A DNA stretch of 35,596 nt from Chlamydiia bacterium (lineage in GTDB: Bacteria > Chlamydiota > Chlamydiia > Chlamydiales > FEN-1388). The notes below the pieces were generated by a model. The model had not been told where the DNA came from. It saw only the letters and a list, made by a program, of their open reading frames with translations, and searched no databases. The position numbers were made by a program, and so were the translations under genes. How positions within the stretch are numbered: the first letter of the stretch is position 1; every line of letters starts with the position of its first letter. The stretch is from assembly GCA_903848235.1 (NCBI GenBank), contig CAINFV010000017.1:1-35596 (forward strand), written 5' to 3'. Below, one piece after another: positions 17,722 to 26,024 of this stretch.

Positions 17722-20700
17722 ATGTCAGTTCTAGGTGTTGAAGGAGATCGCCTGCCGATCACAGACAAAAGAAAAAAATCTGCGAGTGGAACCCTCAGGG
17801 CACGAACTGTAGCTGAAGGAGCCTCTTTTTCTAGAAAAAGCTTGAATAATTTATTTGAACGTTTAAAAGAAATTTCACCAACATCATCAAAAGAAATTCT
17901 CGGCTTGTTGCATGAAATAGAGAAACGCGTCAGGATCTCGGCCCCTGAACAGCTTCAGATGGTAAAAAGCGCCCTTGAAATCGCCAAGACCATTCTTTTG
18001 ACTCAAGAAACACCCTCTATAGACATTATCAACGATGAGATAAGAAAAATTGCTGCTCTGAAACCGATGCTGATGCATGCCTCATTTCAACACACCGTAA
18101 AAGATAGACTTCGATCAATAAAAAAAGTTGATAGTAGGCTCAGCTGCGAAAGGGCATGGGGGCTCGAGGAGAAATTGGCAGCACGGGCGGAGAGGACGCG
18201 CGCTCTTCGACAGCAACGAATTCACGAGTTTCGGCATATCCATGCCACACACCCTCCTGAGCCAGTGCGAGCGGAGAAGAATATTCGGGATGAAAATCGA
18301 TCCCCTGAAAGCGTTGACCAGGTCTGTACGCTTCTTGAAAAATTCGGGGTTAATGTTGAGGCCATTAGAGGTCTGAAACAAGACAAACACGGAGTTGATT
18401 TCAATGAGTACGTCAAAGAGCTCGATAAGATTTGGCCATACATTTCCCGCCTGGATAAAAACTTCCTCGAACAGGTAAAGCAATCGATGGAAGAAATAAT
18501 AGCGAGAGTGTTTGAAAAACACGGGATTTCTCTTGAGAAAGATTTCGACGTGAATGTGGAAAAATGTAGGGACCTTTTCAATAAAATCAAAGCCATCGAC
18601 CTGTTCCGGAACAAAGTAAGAAATCTTAAGTCTCCACCTGAGTTGCGGTGCTATTTGCAGGGTGAGATAAAACTGCAAGACTACCAACGATTATTAAAAT
18701 CAATTTCAGATGAATATGGCATTGATCCTCCGGCCGACTTCAATACTGAAACAATGGACAAATATGTTTGTGCCTTGAGAGATCTTTCTAAATTACTTGA
18801 CCCTGAAGATCCAAAAGGCAAAATTCGACTTGAAAATAGGTCCAGGGGCCAAGTTATTAAAATTCATGATTTGCTCGCACCGTTCGAGATCGATATACCC
18901 GGGTATAAAAAACCAAAAACAGTTGAGGAAGCGAGAGAAAATTACTCGTTCCAAAGCCGTTTTAGAAATTTGCGCGAAATGATTCCCGATATTCGTGATG
19001 ACCTTAGTATTTATGACCAAGTGAAGGAATTTCTAGAGAAGATGATGGACACAGAGCTGAAAGAAAACGGATTCGCCGTGTCTGGAACCTTTGAGGAAAA
19101 GTTTTCAAACCATAAAGAGATCCAAGAGAGCAAAAGCAGGCTGGAAGCCTTTTATAAAAAGGCTCAAACGTTTACATCATTGCCACAAGAGATCTTGAAA
19201 TTGCTGGGCCAGGTACCGACCTTGGCAAACTTTCGTACCTTGACGACTAAGATGCAAGAAGTGCTCCAGGGTCATCCTCAAACGCGACTTCCGATGGACT
19301 ATTCTCAAAAATCTATTTCAGCCTGTCTTGAAACATTGAGCCTTGAAAATGAGGCCTATAAGCAAATTGATCAAATTGTGTCCTTGCTCGCTCCGTTCGG
19401 GATCGAAAATTTACATGAGATACTTCCATATATTCGCGCTGACCTCGATGTTCTTGACCAAGTGAAGAGTTTCTCGGAGAGCGCAGTTGCCACGGCATTA
19501 GAGGAAGAAGGGCTCAGTATATCTGGAACTCCCGAAGATCTGTCTTCGGGAAAACATTTGAAAGCTCTTCACTCACACCCTGCAGAAACAGATCTTGACC
19601 ATCAACAATCGATACATCAGGAACAAGTTGCAGCAATTAAAGATGTGCTGGATAAGCTGAAACAAATAGATCTATTTGTTCAAGAAGCAAAAACTATCCC
19701 TCATCTTCCCCAAGAGTATGTCGATGCTCTTAAGGCCCCTCCGACACTATCTTGGTACGAGCAATTATGCCGACGCACTGTCGATAGCGTTGAGCCCGTC
19801 CATCAAGGTCGCTCAAATTGGGTAGAAACGGGAGAACTTTTGAATGCTCTTCGAATACTCGCTGCTGAGGCTGATTTTGATCATCAGCAATCGCTGCTGC
19901 AAGAACAGATTTCAGCAATCAATGGGGGTGCTACCGAGAAAGAACAAAGAGAGGCTCTTTCCAGCGTCATCTTAGCAATGCGCTTATTGAAAAAAGAAAA
20001 AGCAGATTCGCCCATTTCTCCGGCTAAAAGAAATGCTGCGCTAGAAGGATTGCTTCAGTCACTCCTAGATACGGTTCAAAAACGCCTATCACAAGTTGAC
20101 GACTCGAGAGAGAAAAACGCTGTGGCAATCGATCTTTTGCAATTTTTAACTGGATTTGACCCTGCTCGACAAACGAGGCATTTATCTAATTTATTTACTT
20201 TTCACCTGCTGCAAAAAGACTTTTACGAAAGTGTTGAAATACTACACAGGTTGATTCTCGATCTCCCAATAGAGTTTCGCGCTGAGTTAACTATGCTTAC
20301 CCAATTACCCGACGCCGAACGCTTAGAGATCTTTCACAGAAAGGTCATGGAAGCTCTGGCCGACATAAAAATCGCCCAAGCAAATCGTATATTTGAGAGC
20401 ATTAAACCATCCCTCGAAGGGGGGGATGTTGCAAAGACCCGCCTCGAACCACAAGAACTCGCTCTCATCGAATCAGTGATTTTCGATGCTATTGGAAACA
20501 GGGAATTGAGTATAAAACTATACCAAAAGATACCCCAATCTTCTCTAGAAAAATTTCTCTGCATCCTCTCATATAATACGTCACGTGGTGAACCCACGTG
20601 TGGACAAGCCGCAAAGCACGTAAAAATCGGGCTTCAGACAACAGGACTTGAGTCTTTTCTCACACAATGCAAAACCTATACCCAAAGCAAACAAAAACTT

Positions 20701-22113
20701 AAGAAACTCCTCGAAAAACTCCAAACACAGCAGTTCAGTTGTTTTTCAAGAGAGATTAGAGATATCTCTGCCATCCTCAATGAATTCACGAGTGCCTCGT
20801 ATCAATCACAATCCCAATTGCAAGAGTTTCTAGATGAAAAGACTAAAGAAAGATTCTCTCGACTAGGAGATGCGATAAACGAATTGCGAAAAGCCGCTGC
20901 GTCCCAAGAGGAGTTTTTACCGTCGATTCATGAGCCGATCGTTGACGACATGCCAAAAATTGATGAAACCCTTGCTACGTGTACACAGTCCCTCCAAACA
21001 ATATGCAACATGCTGAAAGATTTCGAACGCAGCGGATTGCCTTCTGAAGATTATCATCCCCCACTTCACGTTTCCGACCTTCGAACCATTTTCCACTATG
21101 CCCGACTTGAGGAATCATTCGCAAAATTCAGACTTTTGGGCATTTCATTCAGAGATCCTAAACTGCTATTACTCGAAAAAGAGGTTACCGAAGCTCACGA
21201 CCTTACTCATAACCTCGATTCGCTCATTCAGCTACTGCCAGCCTATTCTTCTGGGGATATTTTTCTTGATGATGAGGCTTTAATTAGTCGCTTTCATGGT
21301 GAAGAAGGCCCTGTTTTCTCACAGATCAGCCTTCTTCGCCACCCAACAAGCCTCAAGACTCTCATCAAAGAGGGCGCTGCACGAGGCCCTTTTGCAATTC
21401 AACCGTATTTTACTGGCAGTAGAACTCATGCTGGCATGACTATTCTTTCAGGTGGAGTTCTTTCAACGTTTGAGATCACGGGTAGATTTATTAGCCATCC
21501 TATGACCTTTGAAGATGCCTGCATGAACGTTGCCTATCGACCCGATTTTCTGGCTCTCCTCACTCCTGATGGAAAAAGAACTCTTGAGCAATTGTGGGGA
21601 GAATTATCTCAAGATGAAATCAACAGAAAGCTGATCGAGCTGTATACAGATACTTTAAGGCAATATTTTGCTCTTCATGAACCGCAACTCAGATCGCTTG
21701 TGAATGATTGTCAAAAATCAACGGAAGCCTATTTTCTGGATATGACTCGGTCGGCGCCAACGGCACTTCAACATCTTGTCATGAGTGTCTCAAAGAGATT
21801 CTTCCACTGGGAAAAAGGAGGAGGGCTGCCTTGGCATCTTCCTCCTGCTTCCTTATCCTTCGATGAAAACAAAATGTTTTGTTCCGAATTTGTAGCTAAA
21901 ATGTTTACCCAAATACAACAAACAATGAAAGACTATTTAAACTCTCAAATGCCGGAAGATCATCTACCCGTCGATTTTTTCCAGCCCGTTTTCCCGGAAA
22001 GCGTTAAGAAGGAATCCATCCATCCAAATAGACTAGAAGAACTCCTTCTGCCAACCTTTTCAAGAGTCAAGTCTCCACTTGCCTTAAGACTTTTGTTGGA
22101 AACATCAGAATAA
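17722..22113 (+). CDS. Giant repeat protein with C-terminal permuted NlpC/P60 (YiiX-like) domain
   Basis: A 1463-aa protein without a signal peptide. The N-terminal two thirds are helical. Three degraded repeats of 130-140 residues begin near 200, 381 and 552. Each opens with a (T/D/S)LL(E/A)(K/P)F-type segment, then D..DQVK or EQVK, then ..ISGT or SLEK, and closes with an (I/T)...(L/P)PQE or SPPEL segment plus PTL..Y/F. A short copy, DLDHQQSIHQEQVAAI / DFDHQQSLLQEQISAI, also recurs near 630 and 720. The C-terminal domain has SGDIFLDD (Asp1179), RTHAGM (His1236) and KMFCSEFVAKMF (Cys1387), the same order and spacing as in the divergent neighbour. After His both continue to RP-(N/D)-FL..LT..G(K/R). 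Permuted NlpC/P60 enzymes use this Cys-His pair for amide or ester chemistry. An effector role is inference. Confidence 0.78.
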   Translation: MSVLGVEGDRLPITDKRKKSASGTLRARTVAEGASFSRKSLNNLFERLKEISPTSSKEILGLLHEIEKRVRISAPEQLQMVKSALEIAKTILLTQETPSIDIINDEIRKIAALKPMLMHASFQHTVKDRLRSIKKVDSRLSCERAWGLEEKLAARAERTRALRQQRIHEFRHIHATHPPEPVRAEKNIRDENRSPESVDQVCTLLEKFGVNVEAIRGLKQDKHGVDFNEYVKELDKIWPYISRLDKNFLEQVKQSMEEIIARVFEKHGISLEKDFDVNVEKCRDLFNKIKAIDLFRNKVRNLKSPPELRCYLQGEIKLQDYQRLLKSISDEYGIDPPADFNTETMDKYVCALRDLSKLLDPEDPKGKIRLENRSRGQVIKIHDLLAPFEIDIPGYKKPKTVEEARENYSFQSRFRNLREMIPDIRDDLSIYDQVKEFLEKMMDTELKENGFAVSGTFEEKFSNHKEIQESKSRLEAFYKKAQTFTSLPQEILKLLGQVPTLANFRTLTTKMQEVLQGHPQTRLPMDYSQKSISACLETLSLENEAYKQIDQIVSLLAPFGIENLHEILPYIRADLDVLDQVKSFSESAVATALEEEGLSISGTPEDLSSGKHLKALHSHPAETDLDHQQSIHQEQVAAIKDVLDKLKQIDLFVQEAKTIPHLPQEYVDALKAPPTLSWYEQLCRRTVDSVEPVHQGRSNWVETGELLNALRILAAEADFDHQQSLLQEQISAINGGATEKEQREALSSVILAMRLLKKEKADSPISPAKRNAALEGLLQSLLDTVQKRLSQVDDSREKNAVAIDLLQFLTGFDPARQTRHLSNLFTFHLLQKDFYESVEILHRLILDLPIEFRAELTMLTQLPDAERLEIFHRKVMEALADIKIAQANRIFESIKPSLEGGDVAKTRLEPQELALIESVIFDAIGNRELSIKLYQKIPQSSLEKFLCILSYNTSRGEPTCGQAAKHVKIGLQTTGLESFLTQCKTYTQSKQKLKKLLEKLQTQQFSCFSREIRDISAILNEFTSASYQSQSQLQEFLDEKTKERFSRLGDAINELRKAAASQEEFLPSIHEPIVDDMPKIDETLATCTQSLQTICNMLKDFERSGLPSEDYHPPLHVSDLRTIFHYARLEESFAKFRLLGISFRDPKLLLLEKEVTEAHDLTHNLDSLIQLLPAYSSGDIFLDDEALISRFHGEEGPVFSQISLLRHPTSLKTLIKEGAARGPFAIQPYFTGSRTHAGMTILSGGVLSTFEITGRFISHPMTFEDACMNVAYRPDFLALLTPDGKRTLEQLWGELSQDEINRKLIELYTDTLRQYFALHEPQLRSLVNDCQKSTEAYFLDMTRSAPTALQHLVMSVSKRFFHWEKGGGLPWHLPPASLSFDENKMFCSEFVAKMFTQIQQTMKDYLNSQMPEDHLPVDFFQPVFPESVKKESIHPNRLEELLLPTFSRVKSPLALRLLLETSE

Positions 22114-22131
22114 CTCACCGCTAGTCCGAGG

Positions 22132-23133
22132 TTACATTCGTTTCTTCGGCGATGCCATGGCTACATCACTCATCGAATTACGAGCGTCAAACTGATCTTC
22201 TGAGACCTGGCTGCCTCTCCAATACCATTCGGTCAGCGTCTGGTCTGCAAGATAGGTCTTCGACGCACCATGGCGTTTGTCTTGACGCCACGAGATCTCT
22301 TCGACAACCTCTTCAGTGCCAGGACGGAAATGGAGCTCAAGACCATCTTTTCTTCCCATGGCATAGGGAATTTGGCGGATAGGCTGCCCGCCTTCAAAGA
22401 AGAGCTGGGTACCATCGACAACGCCTTGCGTCCACTGTTCGATACTCAACGGCTCACCAGACTCTGCGTATCGTCGACTTTGGCCATGGCGCTCTCCATC
22501 ATGATAGGCAATAGCCTCTCGCAGATGCCCGTTTGGATAGAAAGATTCTGTAGCAATAACCTCGCTTCCTTTCAACTGCTCGTGGGTGAGAAGCTCACCG
22601 AGTGAAGAGCGTTCGACCTTTACACCAGATCCTGCAGCAATTGAAGCCTCAATTTCGCCCGCAATAGTAAAGTACTGTCCCGATATGAGGCGAGAGCCAT
22701 CATACTCTTCTATAATTCGTGGCGAGCCATCATCATACCACGCATGCACCACGCGGGGACCATCAGCCAGCCATTCTTCTTGAAATTGGGGACTCCCAGA
22801 GGTGTAGTTTCTCGCAGCAAGAATGCGATTGCCATTTTTGTACTGCTCAATCCGCTCGACCACCTTGGTGTGAGGGAAGGTCCATGACGAGGTCCCATGG
22901 AGAACGCCACCCACATATTCACGTCGAACTTCCACACCGTTTTTGAGAACTTCTACGACCTCTCCTGTCGACCCTCGTGTTTGCCAGTCCGCTTCGGCGA
23001 TCTGGGGGCCATAGGTATGATAGAATGTTGTTTTCACTATCTCCTCATGAGGAGGATTGGAACACGCAGCTGTCACGAAGAGACATGCCCCACAGATGAA
23101 GAGCACTCGCGCTGAAGATTGAAGTTTCCTCAT
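22132..23133 (-). CDS. Lipoprotein with MORN-type (YwqK-like) repeats
   Basis: About 333 aa from ATG 23133 (MRKLQSS). The alternative start four codons earlier adds only MWCV. The N-terminus is a lipoprotein signal, with the lipobox FVTAAC just before SNPPH, so it should be anchored in a membrane facing the periplasm or surface. The body consists of MORN_2-type units, such as YVGGVLHGTSSWTFPH, YPNGHLREAIAYHDGERHGQ, WTQGVVDGTQLFFEGGQPI and WRQDKRHGASKTYL, as in proteins often labelled YwqK family antitoxin. That label does not show toxin-antitoxin function. It follows pheT by about 90 nt, the same arrangement as CT475-CT476 in C. trachomatis, and is probably read from the pheT promoter. Its exact role is unknown. 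Confidence 0.82.
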   Translation of the reverse strand: MRKLQSSARVLFICGACLFVTAACSNPPHEEIVKTTFYHTYGPQIAEADWQTRGSTGEVVEVLKNGVEVRREYVGGVLHGTSSWTFPHTKVVERIEQYKNGNRILAARNYTSGSPQFQEEWLADGPRVVHAWYDDGSPRIIEEYDGSRLISGQYFTIAGEIEASIAAGSGVKVERSSLGELLTHEQLKGSEVIATESFYPNGHLREAIAYHDGERHGQSRRYAESGEPLSIEQWTQGVVDGTQLFFEGGQPIRQIPYAMGRKDGLELHFRPGTEEVVEEISWRQDKRHGASKTYLADQTLTEWYWRGSQVSEDQFDARNSMSDVAMASPKKRM

Positions 23134-23225
23134 CACACACCACACAAGTTAATTGATCTATAGAACTTCTTCCGCCCTTAGGGGCCGGATAAAAATGTAA
23201 GTCTACATCGAACTTTGTTTCTCGC

Positions 23226-25649
23226 TCAATTTTTTTCCATACTTTCTGCCATCGGCGGAACGCCAAGGCATTGACTAACCTCATGAACGATACTCAAAAA
23301 CGCTTCATCAACCTCAGCTTGGGTGAGTGTTCGCGTCATATCACGGAAAATCATCCGCAGGGTAACGTTTTTCTTCCCCTCTCCTACTCGCTCATGACGA
23401 AAGATACTCTTCAGAACTACATCTTCAACAATCGGCGTTCGATGGGTCAAGACTGTATCGATAAGCTCTTGGTAGGAAAGAGACTCCGGAACCGTTAACG
23501 TCCAGTCGCGTTCCATACTTGGAAACGTGGCAAGAGCCTTCATAGACGCTACACCACCGACATGGGCAAACAGATCCTGCACATCAAGTTCCATAAAATA
23601 GACACGCTGTCGGATGTCAAGAGTCGCAAGAACCTTAGGATGGATCTCTCCGAGCATCCCCACCTGCTGCCCGCCGCAAGCAACAATCGCCTGGCGTCCG
23701 CTATGGAACAAGGGTATCGAAGAAGGCCGCACGGACAGCGCGCCGATGCCAAGAGCTTGAATAAATCGCTCTAAGATCCCCTTCAAGTCAAAAAAATCAA
23801 CATCAGAAGTGTCTTCTGTGAAATGTTCAGGATTTCTCTTGCCTGACAATAGAACGCCAGCAACCAATCGTTCTGTGAACCTCCCTTCATTACGCAGGTG
23901 AGCAGTGCCAACCTCAAAAGCTGCTATCGACTTATTTCCAAAGGCAATATTACGACGCAAGCACTCTACAAGCCCTGGAAATAATGAAGGACGCAGCACA
24001 GATTGTTCAACTGAGATCGGATTCATGACAGTAATGATTGCATGGCGCGGCACAGGCTGATCAGCGACAAGGTCGCATAATGCCGGGCTAATCAAATCAC
24101 ATGTCAAAAACTCCTGGAGGGAAAGCATCGTCAACAGGCGGCGCGTTTTGTGCTCGCAGACATAGAGAGGATGGTCTGGAAGATTGGTAGGAACTATTTT
24201 CACCCTTTTCTCATTGGGCACCGACGCAAAGCCTGTGAGCTTGGCAATATCTTCGATCAAGTCTATCTCTTCTGTGACGTCGTGCCGATAGGGAGGGACA
24301 GAGACAGAAAGCGTGTCACCATCTACCCATTGCGCAGGATAGTGCAGTCGTGAGAACACAAGCTCCATATCCTGTCCGCTTATATCAGTCCCCAAGATGG
24401 TGTTCGTCCGTGAACGGCGGCACAAAATGGAAGCCGGAGGAACAGACTCTCTGCCTTGGAATATGGCGGCATCAAGGGTACTCTGAGGGCATGACGACGA
24501 GAGCAGATGCCAGTAGAGCTTCAAAGCACGCCGATTTCCATTCGGGTCAATGCCCCGTTCAAACCGTCGCATGGCCTCACTAAAAGTTCCTGTTGCCTTC
24601 CCGCTCTTTCGAACAGCTCGAGGATTGAAAAGTGCAGATTCTATGACAAGACTGTCCGTGTTTTCCGTGACAGAACTCTCCTCGCTTCCCATGACGCCAG
24701 CAACAGCACAGGGCGTCTTTCCATTTGAGATTACAAGAACGTTTGGCGCGAGGACAAGCTGCCTGCCATCTAGCAGCTGAATGGCCTCTCCACCGCGTGT
24801 CCGATCAACTATAATTTTATGCTCAGGGAAGGCCTTCGCATCAAAAGAGTGAAGCGGCTGCCCCATGCTCACCATCACGAAATTGGCGCAATCAACAGCA
24901 GCATTTTGCGGACGGATGCCAGCTCGCATAAGCTTCAGGCGCATCTCAAGAGGCGACTGTTGGTGGGCAATACCCCTGATGACCAGCGCCCCATACGACG
25001 GACAGTCCTCAGTATCTATCAGGTCTACCTTCCAGCCATCTGCTTTGCAGGGCAGCTCTGGCAGCTGATAGGGGATTCGAAGATCAACGCCATAGCTTGC
25101 GGCAAGTTCACGAGCAACGCCTTCGATACTTAGGCAGTGGCCAAGATTCGGCGTGATAGCGACCTCGATAATCACATCCGACAGACGCTTGGCAAGGTCT
25201 TCTCCCACTTGAAAAGTTGGAGGAAGCTCAACGATGCCATTGCTTTCTGTGGCAAAGCCAAGCTCTTCTTCGGAACAGAGCATTCCGTCAGATTCCACGC
25301 CGCGGAGTGTTGCCTTCGTAATCTCGAGGGCACAGGAGCCATCAGCCCGCAGACCAATTTTCGCCCCTACATTAGCTAGCGCGACAACTAACCCCTCACG
25401 GCAGTTTGGAGCACCGCATACCACGGTTTTCTCTGAAGAGCCGTCATCGACACGAGCCACACACAGCTTCGTAGCATTTGGGTGGACAGATACACTCACC
25501 ACCCGTGCCACCACTACTCCAGAAAAGGATGGTGTATCATGGATAATGTTTTCTACTTCAATTCCCAATGACGTGAGCCTTTTCCCGAGCTCTTCTGGAG
25601 TTTCTTTCACGTCAATGTATTCTCGTAGCCACGACAACGGAATACGCAT
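23226..25649 (-). CDS. pheT: Phenylalanyl-tRNA synthetase beta subunit
   Basis: A cytosolic subunit of 807 aa that pairs with PheS (not in this window) to charge tRNA-Phe. It shows the N-terminal MRIPLSWLREYIDV, the tRNA-binding OB domain (VVARVVSVSVHPNATKLCVARVDDG), the B3/B4 editing domain, the B5 domain near residues 395-470, and the C-terminal ferredoxin-like anticodon-binding domain (FPSMERDWTLTVPE ... LRMIFRDMTRTLTQAEVDE). Bacterial PheT of this domain order is about 790-810 aa. I chose ATG 25649. The in-frame ATG 12 nt upstream would add MRLA and contains the GAGG that serves as ribosome binding site for 25649. The palindrome at 25711-25872 lies in its leader. It is probably co-transcribed with the MORN lipoprotein. 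Confidence 0.97.
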   Translation of the reverse strand: MRIPLSWLREYIDVKETPEELGKRLTSLGIEVENIIHDTPSFSGVVVARVVSVSVHPNATKLCVARVDDGSSEKTVVCGAPNCREGLVVALANVGAKIGLRADGSCALEITKATLRGVESDGMLCSEEELGFATESNGIVELPPTFQVGEDLAKRLSDVIIEVAITPNLGHCLSIEGVARELAASYGVDLRIPYQLPELPCKADGWKVDLIDTEDCPSYGALVIRGIAHQQSPLEMRLKLMRAGIRPQNAAVDCANFVMVSMGQPLHSFDAKAFPEHKIIVDRTRGGEAIQLLDGRQLVLAPNVLVISNGKTPCAVAGVMGSEESSVTENTDSLVIESALFNPRAVRKSGKATGTFSEAMRRFERGIDPNGNRRALKLYWHLLSSSCPQSTLDAAIFQGRESVPPASILCRRSRTNTILGTDISGQDMELVFSRLHYPAQWVDGDTLSVSVPPYRHDVTEEIDLIEDIAKLTGFASVPNEKRVKIVPTNLPDHPLYVCEHKTRRLLTMLSLQEFLTCDLISPALCDLVADQPVPRHAIITVMNPISVEQSVLRPSLFPGLVECLRRNIAFGNKSIAAFEVGTAHLRNEGRFTERLVAGVLLSGKRNPEHFTEDTSDVDFFDLKGILERFIQALGIGALSVRPSSIPLFHSGRQAIVACGGQQVGMLGEIHPKVLATLDIRQRVYFMELDVQDLFAHVGGVASMKALATFPSMERDWTLTVPESLSYQELIDTVLTHRTPIVEDVVLKSIFRHERVGEGKKNVTLRMIFRDMTRTLTQAEVDEAFLSIVHEVSQCLGVPPMAESMEKN

Positions 25650-25710
25650 AGCCAACCTCATTTCTCAGTGATATCGATATATATCGTAGCAAACGCCATT
25701 GCTTTGCTAA

Positions 25711-25872
25711 TACTGGACTTTAGCATTTTTTGGGCACCGAGTTCGCAAAGCGTTGTCTCTCAGACGATTGCATTTATCATAAATCGGCCTGGGCAGGCCA
25801 TCTATGATAAATGCAAGAAGTATGAGAGAGAACGAATGCGAAATCGGGCCCAAAAAATGATAACGTCCAGTA
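25711..25872. repeat. 162-nt imperfect palindrome between pheT and the PDC-like gene
   Basis: The left arm from 25711 (TACTGGACTTTAGCATTTTT) and the complement of the right arm ending at 25872 (TACTGGACGTTATCATTTTT) align over about 78 nt at high identity, with one-base gaps, through TTGCATTTATCATA and GGCCT at the centre (~25792). It lies 61 nt from the pheT start and about 150 nt from the start at 26025. It could be a MITE-like relic, a long leader hairpin, or a paired regulatory site for divergent genes. The 113-aa frame covering it is a by-product. Confidence 0.85.
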
Positions 25873-26024
25873 ATGGTGACTTTTGCACTTCTCTGTGTGA
25901 GACAGCGTTATTATTCGCTCAGGAGAGCTTTTTCTTGGAATGGTGCCGCATCCTCTCTTCTTGCTTGCCTAAAGAGAGATCACTTTCGTACTGTTATTGT
26001 ACAACCTAAAAGGATGAAGAGATT

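Noticed and set aside
25668-26009. Plus-strand open frame of 113 codons between pheT and the PDC-like gene
   Set aside because: It runs through both arms of the 162-nt palindrome and has no recognisable protein features. It is most simply a by-product.
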